From positions 744,001 through 808,000 of the forward strand of contig NZ_MTQP01000068.1 in NCBI RefSeq assembly GCF_001984175.1: 64,000 nucleotides of DNA, in the 5' to 3' direction. This document shows positions 50,825 to 58,876 of this stretch, in pieces. The DNA comes from Saccharothrix sp. ALI-22-I (GTDB lineage Bacteria; Actinomycetota; Actinomycetes; Mycobacteriales; Pseudonocardiaceae). Made by a program: the position numbers and the translations under genes. The notes under the pieces are model-generated. The model was not told where the DNA came from. It saw nothing but the letters and a program-made list of their open reading frames with translations, and did no database searches. Every line of letters begins with the position of its first letter. Position 1 is the first letter of the stretch.

Positions 50825-51973
50825 CAGCACGCGGGCCCCCACGGCCGCCGCTGCCGCCATGAGCAGGGCGCCGGGCCAGCCGATGCTCACCGCGACCAAC
50901 CCGGCCAACGGGGGCGTCACGGTGGCACTCAGGTAGTTGGCGGTATTTTGCATACCAAGTGCGATTCCGGTCCGGCCGGGCGGCGCCAGCTCCCCGGCGG
51001 CCGTGATCGCGACGCCGTTCCAGCACAGCGCCAGGGCGGCGGTCGGCACCAGGACCGCGGACAGCAGCCAAACCGGTGCCTGGTCGAGCGCCGCGCACAG
51101 CACGAACCCGACCGCGACCAGCACGCTCAGCACCTTCAGCGGCTGGACCCGGGTCGAAGACCGGTCCGACCACACCCCGACCACCAGCCGGCCGACCCCG
51201 CCCGTGACCTGGGCGGCGGCGAACAACCCGGCCGCCAGTCCGACGGCCACGCCGCGGTGGTCGTGCAGGAGTTCCACCATCAGGGCGGCGGCGGTGAACT
51301 GGGGGACGACCAGCAGCCCGCTGGCCGCGCTGAGCCGGATCAGGTTCGGGTCCTTGAGCACGACCCCGTGCTGTCCCTGGCCGGAGCGCACGGCCCACGG
51401 GGGCTCGCGAATCCACAACGCGATCGCGATCGCTACGAACCCGGTGAAGCCCGCCAGCGCCAGGAACGCCACCGGCACGCCGGCCCGCAGCGCGATCACC
51501 GGCAGCACCGCGGCGGCCAGTGCCGCGCCGAGCGGGGTGGCGGTCTGCCGCAGACCCATGGCGAACCCACGCCGTTCGGCGGGGAACCAGGTGAGCACCG
51601 CACGACCGCTGGCCGCGTTCACGCTCGCACCGAACAACCCCACGCCGACCAGCGCCAACCCGGCCACCACGGGCCCGTCGAACGCGGCCAGTGCCAGGCA
51701 GAGGGCGGCGCCGAACCCGCCGATGGTCATGACCAGGCGCTCACCGTGCCGGTCGGCCGCCGCGCCCCAGAGCACGAGGGTGAGCATGGTGCCGAGGTTG
51801 ACCGCGCCGAGCAGCAGCCCGACCTGCGGCAGCGACAGCCCGAAGTGCTCGCGCAGCTGCGGGGTGATCGCCGGCAGACCCAGGAACACCGCGGCGTTGG
51901 TGCCTTGCGCGACCGCGCCGACCGCCAGCACCACCCACCGGTACCTCGACGGGGCCGATCGTTGTTGTGCCAT
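50777..51973 (-). CDS. MFS transporter, CynX/NimT-like
   Basis: This 398-residue protein has 12 predicted helices with typical MFS loops: GAAADRHGERLVMTIGG (about 69-85, loop 2-3 motif), WFPAERRGFAMGLRQTATPLGAAL (about 128-151) and VVGVWSDRSSTRVQP in the second half. The closest group is the CynX/NimT-like transporters of small anions and drugs, but the substrate is unknown. ATG 51973 is chosen over TTG 51976. The gene converges with and overlaps the 3' end of its neighbour by 48 bases, so antisense effects are possible. Confidence 0.88.
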   Translation of the reverse strand: MAQQRSAPSRYRWVVLAVGAVAQGTNAAVFLGLPAITPQLREHFGLSLPQVGLLLGAVNLGTMLTLVLWGAAADRHGERLVMTIGGFGAALCLALAAFDGPVVAGLALVGVGLFGASVNAASGRAVLTWFPAERRGFAMGLRQTATPLGAALAAAVLPVIALRAGVPVAFLALAGFTGFVAIAIALWIREPPWAVRSGQGQHGVVLKDPNLIRLSAASGLLVVPQFTAAALMVELLHDHRGVAVGLAAGLFAAAQVTGGVGRLVVGVWSDRSSTRVQPLKVLSVLVAVGFVLCAALDQAPVWLLSAVLVPTAALALCWNGVAITAAGELAPPGRTGIALGMQNTANYLSATVTPPLAGLVAVSIGWPGALLMAAAAAVGARVLLAVPFATRQLAPELP

Positions 51974-52053
51974 CAACCGGCCACGTTAGGCAGCCGGTCC
52001 AGATCGCGGGAGTGCCGTCTTACAATCTGATACAGCTTACGTCTTGGGACGGC

Positions 52054-52674
52054 TTAGTCCTTGGTGCGACCGGGGTTGGTCGGCCACCCGCGCTCGGCCG
52101 CCAGCAGCTCGTCCACCGAGGCGCTGCCGTTCTGGTACCGCCCGGCGATCTCGGCGTTCAGCAGGTCGACCACGGCCTGCACCTCGCGCCGGCGTGACGA
52201 GACCGAGGCCTCCTCGCCGATGAACACCCGGAGCGCGAGGATCAGCTTGTCGTCCGAGAGCGCGCTCACGTCCGACAGGTCGACGTCCGACACCAACGCC
52301 TCGACGTGCCGCCGGTGCGCCTCGGCCCGAGACGGCTCCTGCGTCTGGTACCGACCCAGGCCGGTGGCCGGGCCGACGGCGTTCGACGCGAGGATGGTGG
52401 CCAGCTGGTCCACCACCGCCGAGCCGCCCGACATCCGCCGCTCCTGCTCCGCGCGCACGATGTCGATCCGCGCGTGCAGCAGTCGTCTGAGATACGACAG
52501 GTCGGTCTCCTCCTGCGCCGCTTCGTCGCGCAGTGCGCGCACCTCGGCGAGCGGGAGTCGCTCGACCCCCTCCGCGTAGTCAGGGGCGAGCACCCGGTCG
52601 ATACGGCGGCGCCCGCCAGGACGCACCTCGATCACGTACTCATCCTGCGGTAGTTCGTGTCCACCCGCCAACAC
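52054..52674 (-). CDS. rsiG: RsiG-type c-di-GMP-binding anti-sigma factor
   Basis: The 206-residue helical protein contains the c-di-GMP-binding signature E-x3-S-x2-R-x3-Q-x3-D twice. The first is E56-S60-R63-H67-D71 (Q replaced by H), the second an exact E155-S159-R162-Q166-D170. This is the hallmark of RsiG, which in Streptomyces uses c-di-GMP to hold the sporulation sigma factor WhiG. The two motifs are on antiparallel helices as expected. GTG 52674 has a GGAAG site. No sigma factor of the WhiG type is in the window. Regulation of a motility/sporulation sigma factor is inferred. Confidence 0.85.
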   Translation of the reverse strand: MLAGGHELPQDEYVIEVRPGGRRRIDRVLAPDYAEGVERLPLAEVRALRDEAAQEETDLSYLRRLLHARIDIVRAEQERRMSGGSAVVDQLATILASNAVGPATGLGRYQTQEPSRAEAHRRHVEALVSDVDLSDVSALSDDKLILALRVFIGEEASVSSRRREVQAVVDLLNAEIAGRYQNGSASVDELLAAERGWPTNPGRTKD

Positions 52675-52695
52675 AAACCTGCTTCCAAAGTTGTC

Positions 52696-53544
52696 TCAAA
52701 CCTGTACCGGACTGCGAACGCCCAAAAGTGCACGTGCGTCCGCATGTGAAAGGGGCGGTCGTTGGGCGATCTTCGCCAACCCGGCCGCACGGGCGACCAG
52801 CTGCGCGTTGTCCCGGACCGGCTGGCCTTTCGCATAAGAAATGGTGTCTTCCATGCCCACGCGGAGGTGCCCACCCGCGGCCAACGCGGTCAGCATCACC
52901 GGCAGCGTGGTCCGCCCGATGCCGGTGGCCGAGAACGACGCTCCCTCCGGCAGCAGCCGCAACGCCGCCACCAGGGTTTCCGCGTCACCCGGCATACCGC
53001 CCGGCACGCCCATCACCAGGTCGACGTGCACCTTGCCGCCCGCGGGCAGCCCGTGCTGGTCCAGCAGCCGCCGCAGCGACGCCAGCTGGCCGATGTCGAA
53101 GATCTCGTACTCCGGGACGATGCCCCGCTCCTGCATCCCCTTGTGCAACGCGACGATGAACTCCCAGCGGTTCAGGAACACGTCGTCGCCGAAGTTCACC
53201 GTGCCCATGGTGCAGGACGCCGAGTCCGGCAGGGCGTCGAGCACGCGCAGCCGGTCGGCCTCCGGGTCGGTCACCGCGCCACCCGTGGACAGCTGCACGA
53301 TCAGGTTCGTGTTCGCGCGCAGCGCGGCGACGGTCTCCTTGAGCAGCCCGAGGTCCAGTGTCGGCTTGGTGTCCGCGCCGCGGATGTGCACGTGGACCAT
53401 GGCGGCGCCGACCTGCTCGCACGCCTGTGCGGCGCGGACCAGTTCCTCCATGGTGACCGGCAGCTGGGGGACGTCGGCCTTCGCGTGCTCGGCCCCGGTG
53501 GGGGCGACGGTGAGCAGCGTGCCGTGGGCTCCGGGTCGGGACAT
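52696..53544 (-). CDS. BKACE-type beta-keto acid cleavage enzyme
   Basis: This 282-residue TIM-barrel protein belongs to the 3-keto-5-aminohexanoate cleavage enzyme (BKACE) family, which condenses a beta-keto acid with acetyl-CoA using Zn. The metal His pair lies in HVHIRG (residues 51-56), followed by IVQLSTGGAVTD (about 81-92), CTMGTVNFGDDVF, EYEIFDIGQLASL and GMEDTISYAKGQPVRDN near the end. ATG 53544 is well placed. The real beta-keto acid is unknown; the family is diverse. It is not coupled to neighbours. Confidence 0.92.
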   Translation of the reverse strand: MSRPGAHGTLLTVAPTGAEHAKADVPQLPVTMEELVRAAQACEQVGAAMVHVHIRGADTKPTLDLGLLKETVAALRANTNLIVQLSTGGAVTDPEADRLRVLDALPDSASCTMGTVNFGDDVFLNRWEFIVALHKGMQERGIVPEYEIFDIGQLASLRRLLDQHGLPAGGKVHVDLVMGVPGGMPGDAETLVAALRLLPEGASFSATGIGRTTLPVMLTALAAGGHLRVGMEDTISYAKGQPVRDNAQLVARAAGLAKIAQRPPLSHADARALLGVRSPVQV

Positions 53545-53645
53545 GTCCTGATCCTGACACAGAACCCGTTCGGACTAGCGCCTCAGCGGTACCGGTGGGG
53601 GCAGGAACCCCAGGCAGCCGCGGTCGCCGGTTTTCCGGTCCGGAT

Positions 53646-54737
53646 CTACCGGCCCAGGTTGCGCGCCGCCTCCCGGCCGAGGCCGGGGGTGTCCGGCGGC
53701 ACCGAGTCGGGATCGACGGACGCCTGGACCCGCCGGTCCTCCGCGCCCACCAGCAGCTCGGTCTCCGGTCCGATCGACCGCTTGACCAGCGCCAGCACGA
53801 TCGTGCCCAGCTCGTGGTGCAACGCCACGCTGCCGACCCGGCCGACCACGCGGTCTCCGGCCAGCACCGGGTCGCCGGTCTCCGGCTGCACCTCGCGGGA
53901 CCCGTCCAGGTGCAGGAGCAGCATCCGGCGCGGCGGGCGGCCGACGTTGTGCACCTTGGAGACCGTCTCCTGGCCCCGGTAGCAGCCCTTGTCGAGGTGC
54001 ACGGCCTCGCCGATCCAGTTCACCTCGTGCGGGATGGTCTTCTCGTCCGTGTCCACGCCCAGCCGCGGGTGCAGGGACTCCACGCGCAGCGCCTCGAACG
54101 CCCAGCTGCCGGCCGGGCGCGCGCCCGCGTCGGTCAGCTTGCGCCACCACTCGGCGATGTCGCCGCGCGGGATCACCAGGTCGACCGCGTCCTGGCCGGG
54201 CCACGTCATGCGGCGGGCGAAGCCGCCCTCCAGCGCGACGACACCGTGCGGGCCGGCGGGCAAGGGCAGGTCCAGGTTGTCGAACAACCCGACGGTCTCC
54301 GGGCCGATCACGGTCAGCACCGCCAGCTCGGCCGTCGCGTCCCGCGGCTCGACCTTCGACCAGAACACCATCTTGGTCAGGTACGCCAGCAGCTCGGCCG
54401 CCCGCGACTGCTCGGTGTCGAGGTAGACCACACCGCCGACGTTCGCCACGACCGCGTGGTGCTCGACCCGGCCCTGCACGTCCAGGATCAGCATCTCGGT
54501 GCCCTGGTCCTCGTCGAGCGCGGTGAAGTGCTGGCTGGTCAGCGAGTGCAGCCAGGTCAGCCGGTCGTCACCTGACACCGCGATGACGGCCCGGTGCGAG
54601 CGGTCGAACACCGCGACCGACCGCACGGCCGCGCGCTGTTCGGCGAACGGGTCGCCGAAATGCCACGGCACACCCTGGTCGGGAGAGCCCTCGAACGGCC
54701 CCACCGCACCAGGGGCGGTCAACAGCGGTGAATTCAC
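53646..54737 (-). CDS. ygfZ: folate-binding YgfZ-family protein
   Basis: The 363-residue product is a GcvT-like folate-binding protein with the YgfZ signature KGCYRGQE (about residue 250), preceded by WIGEAVHLD. YgfZ helps maintain iron-sulphur enzymes. The N-terminal domain begins VPWHFGDPFAEQRAAVRSVAVFDRSHRAVIAVSGDDR (read in parts). GTG 54737 overlaps the stop of the Fur-family gene (GTGA), so translation is coupled. In M. tuberculosis the orthologue Rv0811c occupies the same place after DUF3073 (recall). Confidence 0.92.
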   Translation of the reverse strand: MNSPLLTAPGAVGPFEGSPDQGVPWHFGDPFAEQRAAVRSVAVFDRSHRAVIAVSGDDRLTWLHSLTSQHFTALDEDQGTEMLILDVQGRVEHHAVVANVGGVVYLDTEQSRAAELLAYLTKMVFWSKVEPRDATAELAVLTVIGPETVGLFDNLDLPLPAGPHGVVALEGGFARRMTWPGQDAVDLVIPRGDIAEWWRKLTDAGARPAGSWAFEALRVESLHPRLGVDTDEKTIPHEVNWIGEAVHLDKGCYRGQETVSKVHNVGRPPRRMLLLHLDGSREVQPETGDPVLAGDRVVGRVGSVALHHELGTIVLALVKRSIGPETELLVGAEDRRVQASVDPDSVPPDTPGLGREAARNLGR

Positions 54738-55201
54738 TCGGACTCCTTCGGTGCTCGTTCGGCCTTCGACGCTCTCTCGGCGAGGCACTCGCGGCACGTG
54801 CCGGACAGCGCGAGGTGGCTCGCATCAAGTTCGAACCCGTACTCCGCCCGCAGTGTTCCCCCTAGAGGGGAGAGGAGTTCGCACGGCACCTCGTTCACCC
54901 GCCCGCACCGGTGGCACACCAGGTGCACGTGCTCGTGCTCGTCCACCGAGTAGTTCGGCGCGCCGTGGCCGAGGTGCGTGTGCCGGACCAGGCCGAGCCG
55001 GTCCAGCAGGTCCAGCGTGCGGTAGACGGTGGTGATGTTCACCGTGGGCGCGGTGACCTGGACGCGCTGGCAGATCTGCTCCGGCGTCGCGTGCCCCAGT
55101 TCGCGCACCGCGTCCAGCACGAGCTGGCGCTGGGGCGTCATCCGCATGCCGCGGTCGTGCAGCGTTTTGCGCAGGGCTTTCGGGGCGCTGGCGGTGTCCA
55201 C
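54734..55201 (-). CDS. Fur-family metalloregulator
   Basis: This 155-residue regulator has the winged helix MTPQRQLVLDAVRELGHATPEQIC (about 21-44) and TVYRTLDLLDRLGLV, then the metal-binding domain with HEHVHLVCHRCGRV (about 88-101) and CRECLAE (about 135-141), giving a four-Cys structural zinc site and His-rich sensory site. It could be Zur- or Fur-like; sequence alone does not decide. GTG 55201 lies 34 bases from the divergent pabC gene. The stop overlaps ygfZ, a plausible link of metal sensing to Fe-S maintenance. Confidence 0.9.
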   Translation of the reverse strand: MDTASAPKALRKTLHDRGMRMTPQRQLVLDAVRELGHATPEQICQRVQVTAPTVNITTVYRTLDLLDRLGLVRHTHLGHGAPNYSVDEHEHVHLVCHRCGRVNEVPCELLSPLGGTLRAEYGFELDASHLALSGTCRECLAERASKAERAPKESE

Positions 55202-55235
55202 GAATTCGATGGTAGGCCGTGAGTAGTCTCACGGT

Positions 55236-56078
55236 ATGCGCGTGCTCGCACTACTGGACGGAACCCTGGCCGACCCGGACGCCCCGCTGATCCGGGTCGA
55301 CGACTACGGCCTGATGCGCGGCGACGGGATCTTCGAGACGATCCTCGTCGTCGGCCGCAAGCCCCGGGAGCTCGGTCCGCACCTGGACCGGCTGGCCCGC
55401 TCGGCGGCCATGCTCGACCTGCCCGAACCCGACCGCGGCGCGTTCGAGCGCGCCGTCGACCTGGTGCTGGACAACTGGACGGGTGGCGCGGAGATCGCGT
55501 TGAAGCTCGTCTACACCCGCGGTGTCGAAGGCGGTGACGGCACACCGACCGGTTTCGCTCTGGGGATGGACATCGCGCCGAAGGTGATGGCGCAGCGCGT
55601 GGACGGCATCGCCGCCGTGACGCTGGACCGGGGGATCGAGCCGGGCCTGATGGAGCGCGCGCCGTGGCTGCTGCTGGGCGCCAAGTCGCTGTCGTACGCG
55701 GTGAACATGGCCGCGATCCGCGAGGCCGAACGGCGCGGCGCGTCCGAGGTCGTGTTCACCACGTCGTCCGGCTCGGTACTCGAAGGCCCGACGTCCACGC
55801 TGATCATGGTGCGCAGCCGCACCCTGACCACGCCGCCCGCGAACCTGGGCATCCTGCCCGGCACCACGCAGGCCGCGCTGTTCCGGGCGGCCAAGCGCGA
55901 GGGCTGGACCATCGAGGTGCGGCCGATCGCGGTGGAGGACCTGTACTCGGCGGACGGCGTGCTCCTGGTGTCGAGCGTCCGCAAGATCACGCGCGTGCAC
56001 ACGTTGGACGGCAAGACCCTGCCGGACTCCGTTGAGCTGCACGCGCAGTTGGCCGACCTGTACGAGTCGGAGTACTGA
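55236..56078 (+). CDS. pabC: aminodeoxychorismate lyase PabC (PLP class IV)
   Basis: The 280-residue class IV PLP protein releases p-aminobenzoate from aminodeoxychorismate for folate synthesis. The PLP Lys is K150 in GAKSLSYAVN; other landmarks are DDYGLMRGDGIFETI (about 22-36), SEVVFTTSSGSVLEGPTST and GILPGTTQAALFR. A branched-chain aminotransferase would be longer with different motifs. ATG 55236 is clear. It is divergent from the Fur-family gene. In M. tuberculosis the same order (Rv0812) is recalled. Confidence 0.9.
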   Translation: MRVLALLDGTLADPDAPLIRVDDYGLMRGDGIFETILVVGRKPRELGPHLDRLARSAAMLDLPEPDRGAFERAVDLVLDNWTGGAEIALKLVYTRGVEGGDGTPTGFALGMDIAPKVMAQRVDGIAAVTLDRGIEPGLMERAPWLLLGAKSLSYAVNMAAIREAERRGASEVVFTTSSGSVLEGPTSTLIMVRSRTLTTPPANLGILPGTTQAALFRAAKREGWTIEVRPIAVEDLYSADGVLLVSSVRKITRVHTLDGKTLPDSVELHAQLADLYESEY

Positions 56079-56082
56079 ATTG

Positions 56083-56213
56083 ATGGCCGCTGCTCCGCAG
56101 ACGGCGGGCTCGGTCGCCTGGAAGTCGGCCGCTCACGCCTCATTTTCCGACGATCGAAAAGCGTGATCGCCGGAAAATGAGTCACGAACGACCGACGCGA
56201 CCTCGCGGTGGTG
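56083..56213. repeat. hairpin repeat, copy A
   Basis: About 130 bases starting ATGGCCGCTGCTCCGCAGAC, 5 bases after the pabC stop. The core is TCATTTTCCGACGATC (56140-56155), a 9-base loop, and GATCGCCGGAAAATGA (56165-56180), one mismatch in 16. It ends GCGACCTCGCGG. The minus strand contains a conserved short frame MRRERPTSRRPSPPSAEQRP, which is probably an artefact of the repeat. Confidence 0.85.
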
Positions 56214-56256
56214 GTTGCGTTGTGTTCAGGTCTGGGCGAGCGGGCCTGGGGGCGAA

Positions 56257-57222
56257 TCAGGGCTGAGGGGCGAAGCGGAGCGGCGTGCCCGGGATGGCCT
56301 GGCCGAGCAGTGGGAGGGCGTCCTCCGGGACCACGCCGATCACCGGGTAGCCGCCGGTCGTCGGGTGGTCGGCGAGGAAGACGACGGGGCTGCCGTCGGC
56401 CGGGACCTGCACCGCGCCGGTGATCAGGCCTTCGCTCGGCAGTTCCTGGCCGACCCGGCACGAGACCCGGTCGAGGGCGGTGCCGGTGAGGCGGATGCCG
56501 ACCCGGTTGCTGCGGTCGGACACCGTCCAGCGGCCCGCGCTGAGTTGGCGCGTCGGGTTGTCGAACCAGTCGTCACGCGGGCCGAGGAAGACGGGGACGA
56601 TCAGCTCGTCCGGCACCTGCACGGGCACCAGCACGTCGACGCCCACCGGCACGCCGGTCGGATCGCCGAGGGGGAGTTCGTCGTCGGGCTGGAGCGGTGC
56701 CGGGCCGAGGCCGGAGAGCAGGTCGGTGGACCGGCTGCCCAGGTCGGCCGGGACGGTGATGCCGCCGGACACCGCGACGTACGACCGCAGTCCGCCTCGG
56801 GGTGTGCCGAGGGTGAGGGTGTCGCCGGCGGCCAGGTGCAGCGGCGAGTCGCGGAGGACCCCGTTGACCCAGGTCGGGGTTGTCGGGCCGGTGACGGCGA
56901 TCGTGCACGAGGTGTCGGCGCGCAGGGACAGGCCGCCGAGGAGGACTTCGAGGCCGGCGGCGTCCTCGGGGTTGCCGACCAGGCGGTTGGCCAGCGTGAA
57001 CGACGGCACGTCCAGGGCGCCGGAGGGCGGGACGCCGAGGTGGGCGTTGCCCGGTCGGCCCAGGTCCTGGATCAGCGTCTGCGGGCCGGTGCGCAGGACG
57101 GTGAGGGTGCGCGAGTGTTGAACTCGGGGGTCCTGAACGTAGGACTCACGCGTTCTGAGCGTTCGACTCTCGTGTTCTGAGCGTTCGACTCTCGCGTTCT
57201 GGAGGGAGGACTCGCGGGTCAT
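56257..57222 (-). CDS. pxpC: 5-oxoprolinase subunit PxpC (KipA/biotin-dependent carboxyltransferase family)
   Basis: This 321-residue protein has the KipA/PxpC core: VLRTGPQTLIQDLGRPGNAHLGVPPSGALD (read in parts, about 42-71), GPTTPTWVNG, RSYVAVSGGI, and LADHPTTGGYPVIGVV near the end. With PxpB it forms the ATP-dependent part of bacterial 5-oxoprolinase. ATG 57222 overlaps the pxpB stop. About 38 residues before the core come from a 22-base repeat array and are not in relatives; no other start codon is available in frame. pxpA is not in the window. Confidence 0.88.
   Translation of the reverse strand: MTRESSLQNARVERSEHESRTLRTRESYVQDPRVQHSRTLTVLRTGPQTLIQDLGRPGNAHLGVPPSGALDVPSFTLANRLVGNPEDAAGLEVLLGGLSLRADTSCTIAVTGPTTPTWVNGVLRDSPLHLAAGDTLTLGTPRGGLRSYVAVSGGITVPADLGSRSTDLLSGLGPAPLQPDDELPLGDPTGVPVGVDVLVPVQVPDELIVPVFLGPRDDWFDNPTRQLSAGRWTVSDRSNRVGIRLTGTALDRVSCRVGQELPSEGLITGAVQVPADGSPVVFLADHPTTGGYPVIGVVPEDALPLLGQAIPGTPLRFAPQP
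57152..57194. repeat. 22-bp tandem repeat encoding the PxpC N-terminal extension
   Basis: Two near-identical units GTTCTGAGCGTTCGACTCTCG (57152-57172 and 57174-57194) and degenerate neighbours to 57109. I recall such GTTCTGA/GTTCGACTC arrays as common intergenic text in Pseudonocardiaceae. Here the array is translated. Confidence 0.65.
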
Positions 57223-57824
57223 GGGGTGGCCTCGAAGCGGACGCGGTGGCCGGGGGTGAGCAGGGCCGGGGTGGGGCGGCGCGGGTCGAACAGCGGCGCG
57301 TCGGTGCGGCCGATCAGCCGCCAGCCGCCGGGGGTGGCCCGGGGGTAGGCGGCGGTGTACTCGCCGGCCACGGCCACCGAGCCCGCCGGGACCTTGGTGC
57401 GCGGCGAGTCGAGGCGGGGTTGGCGCAGCGGTTCCGGCAGGCCGGTCAGGTAGGCGAAGCCGGGGGCGAACCCGCAGAACGCCACCTGGTAGGTCGCGCC
57501 GGCGTGCAGGTCGACCACCTCGGCGGTGGTCAGGCCGGCGGTCTCGGCGACCAGGTCGAGGTCCGGGCCGTCGTAGCGGACCGGGATGACCACCTCGTCG
57601 GAGACGGTTCCGGGGTGGTGGACCAGGTCGACGGTGGTCAGCATCTTGCGGACTGCCTGCATCGCGCCGGGTCTGGTGACGATCAGGACTGTTCGGGCAG
57701 CCGGGACGAGTTCGACCACGTCCGGCAGCTCGGCCGCCTCGACCGCGGCGCGCACGGCTTCCACCTCGCCGAGCGAGTCCACCTCGACCAGCACCGCGTG
57801 GGTGCCGCAACGCCGCAGCTGCAT
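57219..57824 (-). CDS. pxpB: 5-oxoprolinase subunit PxpB (KipI family)
   Basis: The 201-residue protein is of the KipI/PxpB family: it starts QLRRCGTHAVLVEVDSL and contains VVIPVRYDGPDLDLVAETAGL (about 94-114), the diagnostic YQVAFCGFAPGFAYLTGLP (about 127-145), VPAGSVAVAGEYTAAYP and GWRLIGRTDAPLFDP. It pairs with PxpC to open 5-oxoproline. ATG 57824 is chosen; a longer start at 57860 adds residues not in relatives. The stop overlaps pxpC (ATGA). Confidence 0.9.
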   Translation of the reverse strand: MQLRRCGTHAVLVEVDSLGEVEAVRAAVEAAELPDVVELVPAARTVLIVTRPGAMQAVRKMLTTVDLVHHPGTVSDEVVIPVRYDGPDLDLVAETAGLTTAEVVDLHAGATYQVAFCGFAPGFAYLTGLPEPLRQPRLDSPRTKVPAGSVAVAGEYTAAYPRATPGGWRLIGRTDAPLFDPRRPTPALLTPGHRVRFEATP

Positions 57825-57870
57825 GAGCACAGCGTAGAACCTGTGAGGATTGTTGAACAATCTGTGTTCG

Positions 57871-58000
57871 ATGGCCGCTGCTCCGCAGACGGCGGGCTCG
57901 GTCGCCTGGAAGTCGACCGCTCACGCCTCATTTTCCGACGATCGAAGAGCGTGATCGCCGGAAAATGAGTCGCGAACGATCGACGCGACCTCGCGTGGTG
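57871..58000. repeat. hairpin repeat, copy B
   Basis: Same element as at 56083, starting ATGGCCGCTGCTCCGCAGAC. Hairpin arms at 57928-57943 and 57953-57968 with the same one mismatch. It lies between pxpB and the nitrobindin gene, whose convergent stops it nearly touches on one side. Confidence 0.85.
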
Positions 58001-58029
58001 GTCGGTTCAGGGTCGCGGGCGGCGCAGGT

Positions 58030-58665
58030 TCAGCCGACCCAGCGCTGGAGCTGGGCGGAGGTGTGCGGCTGGAGGGGCTGGCCGACCATGGCGCGCTCTT
58101 CGACGTACGCCAGGTCGCCGTTGTTGACGATGCCGTACAGCCGCTGCGCGCCGGTGACCTCCTTGGCGGTCGCCGTGCGGATCACCGCGTCGGTGCCGAA
58201 CTCCCACGACGTCTGGTTGCGCGGCTTGCCGTAGTACAGCTCCACGATCCCGGTGTTGTGCGTGAGCAGCACCTCGATCGTGTCGTCCGGCTGGGGACGC
58301 CAGAAGCCGGTCTCCCGTGCCGCCTGGCGGATCACCCCGCCGTTCTCGTCGAGCAGCCACGCGCGCGCCTCGTAGTAGAGGAACGGGCGGCCGTCGTGCG
58401 CGAAGGTGATCTGCTGCCCGAACCGGCGGGGGCCGTCGATGGTGGAGTACACGACCTCGCCCTCACCGCGCCACACGCCGACCAGCGGCAGCAGCGCCAG
58501 GCAGGCGTCGTGCAGCGAGGGACCGGAGCGCAGGTTCGCGGTGTCCGCCGGGATCGGCAGGTCGTCGAACTGCGGCAGGTTGCGCGCACCCGTCACGGAA
58601 GCGCGCGAAGCGGCGGCCTGGACGGCCGCGTCACCACTGCCCGGAACGGGCCCGTTGTCGCTCAC
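58030..58665 (-). CDS. nitrobindin-family heme protein
   Basis: The 211-residue protein has a disordered N-terminus and a fatty-acid-binding-protein-like barrel starting [18 protein letters not shown]. The nitrobindin motif GxWxGxG is visible (GVWRGEG, about 69-75). It also contains [17 protein letters not shown] and [19 protein letters not shown]. Nitrobindins bind ferric heme and act on peroxynitrite. The proximal His is expected near the C-terminus; [11 protein letters not shown] includes a candidate. GTG 58665 overlaps the stop of a 32-residue membrane protein gene. Counterpart: Rv0813c (recall). Confidence 0.9.
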   Translation of the reverse strand: MSDNGPVPGSGDAAVQAAASRASVTGARNLPQFDDLPIPADTANLRSGPSLHDACLALLPLVGVWRGEGEVVYSTIDGPRRFGQQITFAHDGRPFLYYEARAWLLDENGGVIRQAARETGFWRPQPDDTIEVLLTHNTGIVELYYGKPRNQTSWEFGTDAVIRTATAKEVTGAQRLYGIVNNGDLAYVEERAMVGQPLQPHTSAQLQRWVG

Positions 58666-58760
58666 CGCTGGTCGGAGAACAGGCGGTACACCACGTACCC
58701 GGCGAACCACACGATCAGCAGGGACACGAGGATCAGCAATCCTGTGAAGAAGTGTTCCAC
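58662..58760 (-). CDS. 32-aa single-helix membrane protein
   Basis: GTG 58760 to TGA 58662 encodes 32 residues: [20 protein letters not shown] followed by [11 protein letters not shown]. This is one hydrophobic helix (about 5-22) with a positively charged end, giving an N-out/C-in small membrane protein. The stop overlaps the nitrobindin start (GTGA), which strongly argues for translation. The ribosome site is weak (GGCGG). I do not recognise a named family. It is too short for routine ORF calling. It may anchor or regulate the nitrobindin. Confidence 0.75.
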   Translation of the reverse strand: MEHFFTGLLILVSLLIVWFAGYVVYRLFSDQR

Positions 58761-58876
58761 CCGCCGAGTTTATCGTCACGCCCCGGAAAGCCGCCGACCC
58801 CGGTGGCGAACGCCACCGGGGTCGGCGAGCAGGTAGCGCCGGGACTGAGCCCGTGCACTCCTGTGAATCACACAGC

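Noticed and set aside
55511-56461. Long minus-strand frame over pabC and the repeat
   Set aside because: It is a shadow of pabC in the third-position GC frame, extended by repeat text; no start signal.
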